From: an uncultured Eggerthellaceae bacterium
Lineage (GTDB): Bacteria > Actinomycetota > Coriobacteriia > Coriobacteriales > Eggerthellaceae
Direction of reading: 5' to 3'
DNA: 64,000 nucleotides
Assembly (NCBI GenBank): GCA_947650915.1
Contig: CANSWY010000001.1
Span: 62,001 to 126,000 of the forward strand
The notes beneath the pieces are model-generated. The model was not told where the DNA came from. It saw only the letters and a program-made list of their open reading frames with translations, and made no database searches. Within the stretch, counting starts at the first letter, position 1; the number at the start of each line of letters is the position of its first letter. Below are positions 17,718 through 26,423 of the stretch, piece after piece. A program made the position numbers and the translations under genes.

Positions 17718-18764
17718 ATGGCGAACGGTCAGATGCCCACGCATCCGGTGGTGGCGGTGGCAGGTGTCACGGGCGCGGTGGGGCGTGAATTCCTGAAGGT
17801 GCTCCATGAGCTGGATTTCCCGGCAGCTGAGGTGCGCGCGCTGGCTTCTGTCCGGTCTGCGGGCACCGCTCTGCCGTTCGACGGCTGTGGGCTGGTGCCC
17901 GCAGGGGACCTGGTGGTGCAGGAGATGTGCCCGGAGTCCTTCCAGGGCGTGGATATCGCGCTCTTCTCTGCGGGGGCCGGGGTGTCCAAGCAGATGCGCC
18001 AAGCAGTGGTGGACGCGGGCGCGGTCATGATCGACAACTCCAGCGCGTTCCGCATGGATCCGGATGTGCCGCTGGTGGTGCCCGAGGTGAACCCGGAAGA
18101 TGTGGAATGGCACTCCGGCGTCATCGCGAATCCGAATTGCTCCACCATCCAGATGGTGGTGGCGCTGAAGCCGTTGGATGGGCTCTCTCCCATCAAGCGC
18201 GTGGTGGTGTCCACCTACCAGGCGGCTTCCGGAGCAGGCGCGGCAGCCATGGATGAGCTGTACGACCAGACACGGGAATTCTTGGATGGCGTGCCGGATG
18301 AGGAGCTGACGGTACAGGCGTTCCAGCACCGAATCGCCTTCAACGCCATTCCCCACATCGATGTCTTCTTGGACGATGGCTCCACCAAAGAGGAATGGAA
18401 GATGGTGGTGGAGACGAAGAAGATCATGCACCGGGAGAGCCTGGAGGTGGCTGCCACTTGCGTGCGCGTGCCGGTCCTGCGCTGCCACGGCGAAGCGGTG
18501 AACGTGGAATTCGAAAGCGATGTGAGCGTAGATGATGCCCGTCGTGCCCTTGAGGCCGCCCCCGGTGTTGCCGTGATGGACGATCCTGCGCGCAATGAGT
18601 ATCCCATGCCCGGCCTTTTGGCGAACACCACGCCGGTCTTCGTGGGGCGCATCCGTAAAGATGTCAGTGTGGAGCACGGCATCGCATTCTGGGATGTGGC
18701 GGATCAGATCCGCAAGGGTGCGGCGTTGAATGCGGTGCAGATCGCCCAGTTGTTGCTGCCGTAA
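17718..18764 (+). CDS. asd: Aspartate-semialdehyde dehydrogenase
   Basis: A 348-aa NADPH enzyme that reduces aspartyl phosphate. It shows the nucleotide-binding start VAVAGVTGAVGREFLKVL, the active-site Cys in NPNCSTIQMV, and later TYQAASGAGAAAMDEL and RVPVLRCHGEAVNVEF. AGGAGC precedes the ATG. It forms an operon with lysC upstream and tlyA, which begins at the very next base after the stop. With dapL at 22290 it supplies meso-diaminopimelate and lysine. Confidence 0.97.
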   Translation: MANGQMPTHPVVAVAGVTGAVGREFLKVLHELDFPAAEVRALASVRSAGTALPFDGCGLVPAGDLVVQEMCPESFQGVDIALFSAGAGVSKQMRQAVVDAGAVMIDNSSAFRMDPDVPLVVPEVNPEDVEWHSGVIANPNCSTIQMVVALKPLDGLSPIKRVVVSTYQAASGAGAAAMDELYDQTREFLDGVPDEELTVQAFQHRIAFNAIPHIDVFLDDGSTKEEWKMVVETKKIMHRESLEVAATCVRVPVLRCHGEAVNVEFESDVSVDDARRALEAAPGVAVMDDPARNEYPMPGLLANTTPVFVGRIRKDVSVEHGIAFWDVADQIRKGAALNAVQIAQLLLP

Positions 18765-19496
18765 GTGAAGAAGCTTCGTCTGGATGCGCTCTTGGTGGAG
18801 CGCGGGCTGTTCTCTTCAGCGGATGCGGCGGCGCGGGCGGTGTATGCGCGCGAGGTGCGCGTTGACGATGCGTACGCCGCAAGCCCTGCGACGTTGGTGG
18901 CGCCCGATGCCGACATCTTCGTGAAAGGCGGCAAACGCTTCGTCTCGCGGGGAGGGGAGAAGCTGCAAGGGGCGCTGGATGCGTTCAACATCAGCGTGGA
19001 GGGCAAGCGCTGCGTGGATATCGGTTCGTCCACGGGCGGATTCACGGATTGCCTGTTGCAGGCGGGCGCGGCAGAGGTTGCGTGCGTGGACGTCAACTAC
19101 GGACAGCTGGCATGGAAGGTGCGCCAGGATGCGCGCGTGCGCGTGTTCGAGCGCACGAACATCAGACATGCATCCCCTGGGGAGCTGGGCGCGCCATTCG
19201 ATGTCATCGTGATAGACGTGAGCTTCATCGGGCTGGCTTCCTTGGCGCCCGTGTTCCCGGGCCTGTCCCATGTGGGCACCCTTTTCTTGGGGCTGGTCAA
19301 GCCACAGTTCGAGTCACGGCCCGATGAAACGGATGGCGGCGTGGTGCGCGATGAGGCGGTGCGGGAGCGCACGGTGGCAGAAGTGCGGGATGCGCTCGAG
19401 CGCGTGGGATTCAAGGTGCAGGGCGTGGTGGAATCGCCCATAACCGGTCCGAAGGGCAACGTGGAATACCTCGTTCGTGCCGCATACGGCATCTGA
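18765..19496 (+). CDS. tlyA: TlyA family rRNA (cytidine-2'-O)-methyltransferase
   Basis: A 243-aa protein with an N-terminal S4 RNA-binding domain (RLDALLVERGLFSSADAAARAVYAREV) and an FtsJ-like methyltransferase domain (CVDIGSSTGGFTDCLL, DVIVIDVSFIGL, LVKPQFES). TlyA enzymes methylate 16S and/or 23S rRNA; which target applies here cannot be told. The GTG start abuts the asd stop codon without a gap, so translation is probably coupled. Confidence 0.93.
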   Translation: MKKLRLDALLVERGLFSSADAAARAVYAREVRVDDAYAASPATLVAPDADIFVKGGKRFVSRGGEKLQGALDAFNISVEGKRCVDIGSSTGGFTDCLLQAGAAEVACVDVNYGQLAWKVRQDARVRVFERTNIRHASPGELGAPFDVIVIDVSFIGLASLAPVFPGLSHVGTLFLGLVKPQFESRPDETDGGVVRDEAVRERTVAEVRDALERVGFKVQGVVESPITGPKGNVEYLVRAAYGI

Positions 19497-19534
19497 CGGC
19501 TGCGTGCTTCAGATGCGCCTGCGCGCACAAGCGG

Positions 19535-19540
19535 TATAAT
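19535..19540 (+). promoter_or_regulatory. TATAAT -10 element of the symporter gene
   Basis: A perfect TATAAT lies about 113 bp before the symporter start in an intergenic region. No convincing -35 is visible at the ideal distance. Transcription from here would give a 5' leader of roughly 105 nt that contains the hairpin at 19600-19648. Confidence 0.45.
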
Positions 19541-19599
19541 CATCCCGCATTGGAGGAAATGCGCCCTCATCCCGTATGCATCTTCATCGCACTCTGAAC

Positions 19600-19648
19600 G
19601 CTCCCTTGTCACGGCATGCTGGATGGAAGCGCATTCGTGAAAGGGAGC
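19600..19648 (+). promoter_or_regulatory. Leader hairpin that sequesters the symporter ribosome-binding site
   Basis: GCTCCCTT (19600-19607) pairs with AAGGGAGC (19641-19648), and TCACG with CGTGA just inside, giving about 13 pairs with one bulge. The right arm contains the Shine-Dalgarno sequence AAAGGGAG of the gene starting at 19653. The stem would hide that site unless opened. It does not look like a glycine riboswitch. Confidence 0.5.
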
Positions 19649-19652
19649 ATGC

Positions 19653-21248
19653 ATGGATCTCACTGCAATGAACGATGCGCTCGTGTCCTTCACGGGCGTC
19701 GTCGACGACTTCATGTACACCTATATCCTGGTGATATTGCTCGTCGCCGTGGGCATCTGGTTCACCATCCGCACGAAGGTGGTCCAGATCCGCTGCATCA
19801 AGGACATGTTCACGTCCCTCACGGCATCCAGCGACCGCATCAAGGACGAAGGGGCGGCGGATGCTGCTGTTGAACAGAAGAGCGATGGAGACGTGTTCAT
19901 GGCCGAGAGCGGCGGCGAAGAGCAGGGCCGGCATGGAAAGAAGAAGCGCATCTCGTCGTTCCAGGCGCTCATGGTGTCCACGGCATCGCGCGTGGGCACG
20001 GGCAACATCGTGGGCATCGCCACGGCCATCGCCATGGGCGGCCCGGGCGCGGTGTTCTGGATGTGGCTCATGGCCATCATCGGTTCCGCCTCTGCGTTCA
20101 TCGAATCCACGCTGGCGCAGATCTGGAAGGTGAAGAATCCGGATGGCACGTTTCGCGGTGGTCCGGCTTATTACATCCAGCAGGCTTTGGGCCAGCGTTG
20201 GCTGGGCATCGTGTTCGCGGTGGCGCTGATCTTGTGCTTCGCGTTCGGCTTCAATGGGTTGCAGACGTTCAACATCACGTCTGCTCTTGATTACTACGTG
20301 ATCCCGGAACACCAGTTCACGGTGAACGCGCTGATGGGCTTGCTCATCGTGATCGCCACGGCGCTGGTGATCTTCGGCGGCATGCACCGCATCTCTGTCA
20401 TCACGTCGGTCATCGTGCCCGTCATGGCGGTGGCTTACATCCTGGTGGCGCTCTGGACCACCGTGGCCAACATCGGCGAGCTGCCGGCCATCCTGCAGCT
20501 CATCTTTTCAGAAGCGTTCTCTGGGGAATCGTTCGCGGGCGGCTTCGCGGGATCGTGCCTCATGCTGGGCATCAAGCGCGGCCTGTTCAGCAACGAGGCC
20601 GGCATGGGTTCTGCACCGAACGCGGCAGCCACGGCCGATGTGTCCCATCCTTGCAAGCAGGGCTTGGTGCAGAGCCTGTCCGTCTACATTGACACACTGC
20701 TCATCTGCACGTGCTCCGCGTTCATGATGCTGGTGTTCTATGTGCAGGATCCGGAGCTGGCCACCACCTTGAACGGCATGGCGCTCGTGCAGATGGCCAT
20801 GAACAACTCCATCGGGGAAGTGGGCATCCACCTGATCACGGCGGCCATTTTCGTGTTCGGCTTCTCCAGCCTGGTGGGCAACTATTTCTATGCTGAGGGC
20901 AACATCACGTTCATCAAGAACAACAAGACGGTGCTCTTCTGGTTCCGCATCATCTGTTTGTGCTTCATCATGTACGGCGCGGTGAACAGCTTCGATCTGG
21001 CGTGGAACCTGGCTGACATCTTCATGGGCTTCATGGCCATCATCAACCTGGTCACCATCTTGATCTTGGGCAAGTGGGCGCTGAAGGCGCTGGATGATTA
21101 CTCGCGCCAGAAGAAGGCGGGCGTGAACCCGGTGTTTCATGCAGAGAGCATCCCCGGGCTTCCGAAGACGGAATGCTGGGGTGAAGACGACGTGGCAGCG
21201 TTCAGCACGGTCGCGGCGGTCAAGCCCGTTGACGATGCCCGCGTCTGA
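19653..21248 (+). CDS. Alanine/glycine:cation symporter family protein (AGCS)
   Basis: A 531-aa membrane transporter of the sodium:alanine symporter family. Family motifs include SRVGTGNIVGIATAIAMGGPGAVFWMW, GGPAYYIQQALGQRW and GIKRGLFSNEAGMGSAPNAAA. It has about eleven hydrophobic segments and a charged insertion at residues 55-110. It would import alanine or glycine with Na+ or H+. The ATG follows AAAGGGAG, which is buried in a predicted hairpin. The end overlaps the next gene by 14 bp. Confidence 0.94.
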   Translation: MDLTAMNDALVSFTGVVDDFMYTYILVILLVAVGIWFTIRTKVVQIRCIKDMFTSLTASSDRIKDEGAADAAVEQKSDGDVFMAESGGEEQGRHGKKKRISSFQALMVSTASRVGTGNIVGIATAIAMGGPGAVFWMWLMAIIGSASAFIESTLAQIWKVKNPDGTFRGGPAYYIQQALGQRWLGIVFAVALILCFAFGFNGLQTFNITSALDYYVIPEHQFTVNALMGLLIVIATALVIFGGMHRISVITSVIVPVMAVAYILVALWTTVANIGELPAILQLIFSEAFSGESFAGGFAGSCLMLGIKRGLFSNEAGMGSAPNAAATADVSHPCKQGLVQSLSVYIDTLLICTCSAFMMLVFYVQDPELATTLNGMALVQMAMNNSIGEVGIHLITAAIFVFGFSSLVGNYFYAEGNITFIKNNKTVLFWFRIICLCFIMYGAVNSFDLAWNLADIFMGFMAIINLVTILILGKWALKALDDYSRQKKAGVNPVFHAESIPGLPKTECWGEDDVAAFSTVAAVKPVDDARV

Positions 21249-21663
21249 GGAGCGTTCTTGGCGAACGCAACTGATGCGGGCTGTGTTCGCTCTGGTGTTC
21301 GCTTGGAACGTGCTCTGCGCGCTCCAGTTCGTGATCGCCCCTGCATACTTTGCAGGGGCGTATCAGCTTTCGGGTGCAGCAGGAGAGGTGGCAGTGCGTG
21401 GAATGGGCGTGGCGTTCCTCATGTGGAATGCCACCTACCCGGCGTTCATCGTGCGCCCGCATCGCTTCAAGCCGCTGGGGGCGGTGGTGCTGGTGCAGCA
21501 AGCCATCGGTTTTCTGGGTGAAGCGTTCATCCTGCTGAGCTTGCCCGGTCAAGGGTTCGAGCTCCTCAGCGCATCCATCCTGCGCTTCATGGCCTTCGAT
21601 GGTGCGGGGTTCGCCTTGATGGCGGCAGCCTACTGGCTCTGCTTCAGAAGGGCTTCTACTTGA
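21235..21663 (+). CDS. Hypothetical membrane protein, four predicted helices
   Basis: A 142-aa protein with four hydrophobic segments (FALVFAWNVLCALQFVIAP, GVAFLMWNATYPAFIV, LGAVVLVQQAIGFL, GFALMAAAYWLCF). I do not recognise the family. The ATG at 21235 lies inside the end of the symporter gene, so it is probably translated from the same message. Its 3' end overlaps a small gene on the opposite strand by 34 bp. Confidence 0.72.
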   Translation: MPASEERSWRTQLMRAVFALVFAWNVLCALQFVIAPAYFAGAYQLSGAAGEVAVRGMGVAFLMWNATYPAFIVRPHRFKPLGAVVLVQQAIGFLGEAFILLSLPGQGFELLSASILRFMAFDGAGFALMAAAYWLCFRRAST

Positions 21664-21800
21664 GCACGCCCCTTTTTGCAATGGGGGTCCTTGAGGGGGC
21701 ACTTCCTTTTGCAGCCCGTGCAGTGCATGCCCTTGAGCGGGTTCTTCTGCCTCTTGGGCTTCTTCTCTTTCTTGTCCTTCTTCTTGTCTTTCTTGGACAT
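21630..21800 (-). CDS. Small Lys-rich protein with a Cys cluster
   Basis: A 56-aa protein, very basic at the N-terminus (KKDKKKDKKEKKPKRQK) and carrying CTGCKRKCPLKDPHC, four Cys and one His that could bind a metal. GGAG lies 8 bp before the ATG at 21800. An in-frame extension to 21887 is rejected because it overlaps the PAP2 gene and lacks a ribosome site. The gene lies 10 bp after that PAP2 gene in the same direction. Function unknown. Confidence 0.65.
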   Translation of the reverse strand: MSKKDKKKDKKEKKPKRQKNPLKGMHCTGCKRKCPLKDPHCKKGRAQVEALLKQSQ

Positions 21801-21810
21801 GGAGCTCCTC

Positions 21811-22266
21811 TCAGATGAACGGGTAGGCCAGGGCGTAACCCACCGCGCAGAGGACGAATGCGAACACGGCTCCGGCCACCACGTCACGGGCGTGGTGCGC
21901 GCCGCCCTTCACGCGGATGGCCGCCATCGCGCAGCCCACGATGCAGAGCACCATCCCCACCGGTTCGCACACCAGAAGCCAGCTGGATGCGATGATGAAG
22001 AGAGATGCCACGTGCCGTGAAGGGAAGGACTTGCCCTTGGTCTGTTTGTCCAGAAGGTTCGGCGCATCGGTTGACTCATAGGGCCGTTCTGCGTTGATGA
22101 GCGCGCGCAGCCCCGTGATGATGAGGAAGCTGGCAGCGGGCACGATGATGCAGGCAAGCAGAAGCGATGGGCGCACGATGGCCACATATGCCAACAGTGC
22201 GGGATAGGTGGCGTAGCCTATTCCGGTGAGCACCTTGTCCGCGCGCCTCAGCTGTTGTGCCGTCAT
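21811..22266 (-). CDS. PAP2 family membrane phosphatase
   Basis: A 151-aa integral membrane lipid phosphatase-like protein. The three PAP2 signature parts are seen: KQTKGKSFPSRHVAS (KX6RP is degenerate, SRH is intact) and RVKGGAHHARDVVAGA (the SRX5HX3D-like block, with HHARD). Likely substrates are undecaprenyl pyrophosphate or phosphatidate-type lipids at the outer face. Short for the family but with four or five hydrophobic helices. It lies just downstream of dapL in the same direction. Confidence 0.87.
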   Translation of the reverse strand: MTAQQLRRADKVLTGIGYATYPALLAYVAIVRPSLLLACIIVPAASFLIITGLRALINAERPYESTDAPNLLDKQTKGKSFPSRHVASLFIIASSWLLVCEPVGMVLCIVGCAMAAIRVKGGAHHARDVVAGAVFAFVLCAVGYALAYPFI

Positions 22267-22289
22267 CTGTTGCGGCTTTTCTGGGAGCG

Positions 22290-23507
22290 TCAGAGGATGG
22301 CCTGGATGCGCTTCACGGCTTCCTTCGTCTGGTCGGGATCACCGAAGCCGGTGAGGCGGATGTAGCCTTCACCGGCCGGCCCGAAGCCGGCACCCGGTGT
22401 GGTGATGACATGCGCTTCTTCCAGCAGCTTGTTGAAGAAATCCCAGCTGCCCATGCCCTCGGGCGTCTTGCACCAGACATACGGGCTGTTCTGGGCGCCG
22501 TACACCTCAAGCCCGCAGGCCTCCAGCCCGTCACGGATCACTTTCGCGTTCGCCAGGTAACCAGCAATGACCTCTTCCACCTGGCGCGCGCCTTCAGGCG
22601 TGTAGATGGCCGCGGCGCCTTTCTGGATGATATAGGACGCGCCGTTGAACTTCGTGGTCTGCCGGCGGTTCCACATGGCGTTCAGGCTCTGTCCCTGGCG
22701 CACCAGTTCGTGCGGGACCACGGTGTATCCGCAGCGCATGCCGGTGAAGCCGGCAGTCTTGGAGAAGCTGCGGAATTCGATGGCGCAGGTCTTCGCGCCC
22801 TCCACTTCGTAGATGGAGTGCGGGATGGCCTCTTCGGTGATGAACCGTTCGTAGGCGGCATCGAACATGATGATGGCATCCGTTTCGTTCGCATGGTCCA
22901 CCCAGGCCTTCAGCTGCTCTCTGGTGAGCACGGTGCCGGTGGGGTTGTTCGGGGAGCATAGATAGATGATGTCCACGGGCGCGTCCGGAATGGCGGGGCA
23001 GAAGCCGTTCTCTGAGGTGGTGGGCATGTAGTGGATGTCCGTCCACGCCTCTGCATCCACGTCGTATTCGCCAGCGCGGCCAGCCATGGCGTTGCTGTCC
23101 ACGTAGACGGGATAGACCGGATCGCACACGGCCACCTTGTTGTCCACTGCGAAGATGTCCCCGATGTTGCCGCAGTCTGATTTCGCGCCGTCCGAGATGA
23201 ACACTTCATCAGCGCTCAGCTGCACGCCGCGCGTCTTGAAATCCGCCTCCACGATGGCATCGCGCAAGAATGCGTAGCCTTGTTCTGGACCGTATCCCTT
23301 GAATGAAGCGCTCGCGGTCTGCTCATCCACTGCTTCGTGCATGGCTTGCACCACGGCAGGCACCAGCGGTTGCGTCACGTCGCCTATGCCCAGTTTGATG
23401 ATCTTGGCATCCGGGTTCGCATCCTGGAACGCTGCGGTGCGCCGTGCGATCTCAGCGAAGAGGTAGCTTCCGGGCAGTTTCTCGTAGTTCTCGTTGATCT
23501 TGGCCAT
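22290..23507 (-). CDS. dapL: LL-diaminopimelate aminotransferase
   Basis: A 405-aa PLP enzyme that converts tetrahydrodipicolinate directly to LL-diaminopimelate, by-passing acylated intermediates. Family marks are the N-terminus INENYEKLPGSYLFAEIARR, IKLGIGDVTQPL, FISDGAKSDCGNIGDIF, CSPNNPTGTVLTREQL and the PLP lysine in RSFSKTAGFTGMRCGYTV. Length matches the DapL family. AAAGGA lies before the ATG. It shares a short divergent promoter region with the radical SAM gene. Confidence 0.97.
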   Translation of the reverse strand: MAKINENYEKLPGSYLFAEIARRTAAFQDANPDAKIIKLGIGDVTQPLVPAVVQAMHEAVDEQTASASFKGYGPEQGYAFLRDAIVEADFKTRGVQLSADEVFISDGAKSDCGNIGDIFAVDNKVAVCDPVYPVYVDSNAMAGRAGEYDVDAEAWTDIHYMPTTSENGFCPAIPDAPVDIIYLCSPNNPTGTVLTREQLKAWVDHANETDAIIMFDAAYERFITEEAIPHSIYEVEGAKTCAIEFRSFSKTAGFTGMRCGYTVVPHELVRQGQSLNAMWNRRQTTKFNGASYIIQKGAAAIYTPEGARQVEEVIAGYLANAKVIRDGLEACGLEVYGAQNSPYVWCKTPEGMGSWDFFNKLLEEAHVITTPGAGFGPAGEGYIRLTGFGDPDQTKEAVKRIQAIL

Positions 23508-23569
23508 GATGGTCCTTTCTTGAACGCGCGTGCGCGACAGGTCTGCAACAGGTGTCTTTTCAGAGCGTA

Positions 23570-23583
23570 GAGATTATAATCTC
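23570..23583. promoter_or_regulatory. Palindromic bidirectional -10 element
   Basis: GAGATTATAATCTC is a perfect 14-bp palindrome containing TATAAT on both strands. It lies between dapL (minus) and the radical SAM gene (plus). On the plus strand the TATAAT ends 8 bp before the ATG at 23589, so the transcript would begin at or next to the start codon. No ribosome site is present there. Confidence 0.5.
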
Positions 23584-23588
23584 GGCTC

Positions 23589-24872
23589 ATGGAAAACGAT
23601 GCATTGAAGCGGGCGCGCGATGCGTATGCGCGCGTGGAAGAGCGCTACATAGAGGCGCTTGAAGAAAAGGGTCTCATCTTCGATGAGCCATATGCGCACA
23701 CCGAAGAGAAGGAGCGCCTGCTGGAAGAGCTCAGGCAGCGCGGCGTGACGTTCCGCAACGCCGGTGCCAGCTTGTCCTGGGGTCATCTGTCTCCTGCATG
23801 CGTGGAGTGCACGGGAGTGGACGGTTCTGAGACGTTCTCCACCACGTTCAAATGCCACCGGGATTGCTATTTCTGCTTCAACAGGAACCAAGCTGATTAT
23901 GAGCGGTTCTTCCGGGAGGGGTGCCCCTGGGAAGAGGGCCTTGAGCGCAGCGCTTCTGAGAACGAGAGCCTGGCGTGCATCGGGCTCACGGGCGGTGAGC
24001 CGCTGCTGGATGTGGATGATTCCATCCGTTTTCTGGAAGCAGCGAAGGAGAAGTTCCCGAATGCGCATCTGAGGATGTACACCTCAGGGGACCTGCTCAC
24101 CAAAGAGATGGCGGTCCGCTTGCGCGATGCGGGGCTGGATGAGATCCGCTTCAGCGTGAAGGACGATGATGCGCCGCGCATGCAGCAGAAGGTGCTGGAC
24201 GCCATCCGGCTGGCAAAGCGGCATATCCCATCCGTCATGGCGGAGATGCCGGTCATCCCGGGTGCGGAAGAGCACATGAAAGACCTGCTGCGCGCCTTCG
24301 ATGAAGCGGGCGTGGAGGGCATCAACCTGTTGGAGTTCTGCTTTCCGTTCTGCAACTGGGAAGAATTCGAGCGTCGTGGCTTCAAGTTGAAACGACCGCC
24401 GTTCGAGGTGATGTACGACTACGGCTATTCAGGCGGCTTGGCCGTGTCCGGTTCAGAAGAGCTCATCTTGTCCCTCATGGTGTGGGCGCTGGATGAGGGC
24501 TTGGGATTGGGGCTGCATTACTGTTCCCTTGAGAACAAGCACCGTTCTGAGATTCGTCAGAAGAACGAACGTGCCCGCGGGCTGCATCCCTGCCTTGAAG
24601 TGGATGAGGGGTCCTTCTTCTTGCAATGCGGCAAGGCGTTCGGGCCTGATGTGCCGCTCGTGCGCAAGGCGCTCGCTGCTGCGGGATGCACGGATGTGGT
24701 GGAGGATGCAGAAGAGGATTCCTTGGCGTTCCCGCCCTCATTCATGGAAGATGTGCGCGGCTTGCGCCACGCAGATGGAACGCCGGTCCAGCTGCAGGTG
24801 GCCTACTACGTGTACGAGGTGGAGGACGATGGCGCGTACTTCATAGACGTGGCCATCCGCGATGCGGGCTGA
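23589..24872 (+). CDS. Radical SAM protein of unknown substrate
   Basis: A 427-aa protein with the radical SAM cluster motif CHRDCYFC (CX3CX2C), the GGEPLLD motif in IGLTGGEPLLDVDDS and a TIM-barrel-like continuation. Earlier Cys residues (SPACVECTG) and later ones (FCFPFCNW, GLHYCSLENKH) could serve extra clusters. The reaction is unknown. It seems leaderless: TATAAT is 8 bp upstream and there is no Shine-Dalgarno sequence. rpoN ends 18 bp downstream on the other strand. Confidence 0.88.
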   Translation: MENDALKRARDAYARVEERYIEALEEKGLIFDEPYAHTEEKERLLEELRQRGVTFRNAGASLSWGHLSPACVECTGVDGSETFSTTFKCHRDCYFCFNRNQADYERFFREGCPWEEGLERSASENESLACIGLTGGEPLLDVDDSIRFLEAAKEKFPNAHLRMYTSGDLLTKEMAVRLRDAGLDEIRFSVKDDDAPRMQQKVLDAIRLAKRHIPSVMAEMPVIPGAEEHMKDLLRAFDEAGVEGINLLEFCFPFCNWEEFERRGFKLKRPPFEVMYDYGYSGGLAVSGSEELILSLMVWALDEGLGLGLHYCSLENKHRSEIRQKNERARGLHPCLEVDEGSFFLQCGKAFGPDVPLVRKALAAAGCTDVVEDAEEDSLAFPPSFMEDVRGLRHADGTPVQLQVAYYVYEVEDDGAYFIDVAIRDAG

Positions 24873-24890
24873 GGGCACCTCCAGCTCCGG

Positions 24891-26183
24891 TCACTCGTAG
24901 ATCTTTCGTTTAGTGGTGGAGAGGATTCCCAGCGCCGTGCGGTATTTGTTGACCGTGCGGCGTGAGACGTCCATGCCCCGTTCGGCCAGGAGCGTGACCA
25001 GCTTCGCATCGCTCAAGGGATGGCGCTTGTCCTCGGTGTCCACCAGTTCTTGGATGGCCTGCTTGACGGCAAGGGATGACGCGTCATCGTGAGTGAGCGA
25101 GCCGCCCACGCCGGAATGGAAGAAGTAGCGCAGGCTGATGATCCCTTTGGGCGTGTCCAGCGTGATGCTGTTCGCCACACGGCTCACCGTGGATTCGCTG
25201 AGGCCGGTCATTTGCGCCACATCCGCCATGGCCAGCGGCTTGAGCGCGGCGATGCCGTCACTGAAGAATCCGCTTTGATGCTGCACCACCGCGTTCGTGA
25301 CGGATATCACCGCCGCCTTCCTCAGGTCGACGGCGCGGATGAAGCCTTGAGCTTCACGCAAGAGCTCCCGCATCCGTGCTGCGGCGTGCACATCGATGAC
25401 GGGGTCATCCAGCGCGTCTGCGTATCCTCGGTCCAGCATCACGTTCGGGAGGAGGCCCGTGCGCACTTTGACCGCCCAGGTCCCTTCATGGCGCACCACC
25501 ACCGCTTCCGGTAGGGCGGTGGGGGATGAGCGATCGAAGCGTGCAGCGGGATGGGGGTCGAGGCGTCGGATCTTGTCCATAGAGCGCCGCACCATCGCAG
25601 GCGTGGTCTTGAGCGCGGATGCGATCTGCTGGATGCGGCCTTCAGCCAGAGCTGGGAGGTGGTTCTCGATGATCGAACGCGTGAGATCGTCATCATCGTT
25701 CGCGGAGATGAGCTGGGCCAGCAAGCATTCCTGCAAGCTGCGCGCCCCGATGCCGGCAGGCGTGCATTCGGTCTGCAGCTTCTTCAGCAACGTCTCCACT
25801 CGGTTCGGGTGCGTGCCCAGCATGTCGGCCACGATGTCCGTGTCCATGCGCAGATACCCGCGCTCATCGATTCCATTCATGAGCATGCGCGCGATGGCGC
25901 GGTCAAGGGGGCTGCGCAGATCCATCATCAGCTGGGTGAGCAGCTCCACCTCCAGGCTGGATTCTTTGTCCGGCGTTCGTGCCGCTAGGCTCTCGAATTC
26001 CTCCAGGGGCGCGTGCTGGTCATGGGGCGGATCCTTGATTCTGAGGAACGGATTCTCCATGGCTGCGCCCATCATGAGCGCGCGCAGATCCAGCACGGAC
26101 ATGGCCATGATCTGTACGCCGATGCGCACTTCTGGCGTGAGCTGTATCTGCTGGACCTGTTCCAGCACGAGGTTCGGACACAT
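24891..26183 (-). CDS. rpoN: RNA polymerase sigma-54 factor
   Basis: A 430-aa sigma-54. Region I is recognisable as NLVLEQVQQIQLTPEVRIGVQIM. The core-binding domain follows, then the helix-turn-helix around MTGLSESTVSRVANSITLDTP, and the RpoN box at residues 407-416 reads SRRTVNKYRT (consensus ARRTVAKYRE). I chose the ATG at 26183, with GGGGGA 8 bp upstream, because it puts region I at the N-terminus; the frame is open to 26258. The partner activator is divergent next door. Sigma-54 is absent from most Actinobacteria. Confidence 0.94.
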   Translation of the reverse strand: MCPNLVLEQVQQIQLTPEVRIGVQIMAMSVLDLRALMMGAAMENPFLRIKDPPHDQHAPLEEFESLAARTPDKESSLEVELLTQLMMDLRSPLDRAIARMLMNGIDERGYLRMDTDIVADMLGTHPNRVETLLKKLQTECTPAGIGARSLQECLLAQLISANDDDDLTRSIIENHLPALAEGRIQQIASALKTTPAMVRRSMDKIRRLDPHPAARFDRSSPTALPEAVVVRHEGTWAVKVRTGLLPNVMLDRGYADALDDPVIDVHAAARMRELLREAQGFIRAVDLRKAAVISVTNAVVQHQSGFFSDGIAALKPLAMADVAQMTGLSESTVSRVANSITLDTPKGIISLRYFFHSGVGGSLTHDDASSLAVKQAIQELVDTEDKRHPLSDAKLVTLLAERGMDVSRRTVNKYRTALGILSTTKRKIYE

Positions 26184-26397
26184 GCGCACATCCCCCTTTG
26201 CACCCATGCGGTCGCTCAGATGTCGAAGGCGGCTACAGGGCCGTCTTCTTTCATCCAAGATTACTCGTTCTGCATCAAGCTGTGACGGATCGCATCCGAG
26301 CAGTCTCAGTTTGAAAGAGGATTCTCAAAATCAGACGCTTCGGTGCCTCGTTTTGAGCTTTGCAGCCTCTCGCAAGGCGTTGTAGCAGCTCGTGAAC

Positions 26398-26413
26398 TGG
26401 CACGGTTCTTTCA
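26398..26413 (+). promoter_or_regulatory. Sigma-54-like promoter site 1
   Basis: TGGCACGGTTCTTTCA keeps the -24 half (TGGCACG) perfectly and has TTTCA where TTGCA is expected at -12. The spacing is canonical. The same sequence with one change recurs at 29221, and the identity continues downstream (ACTCATGG). The predicted start is near 26424. It faces the activator gene across an intergenic region of 526 bp (26184-26709) that holds no other gene. Confidence 0.55.
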
Positions 26414-26423
26414 ACTCATGGGA

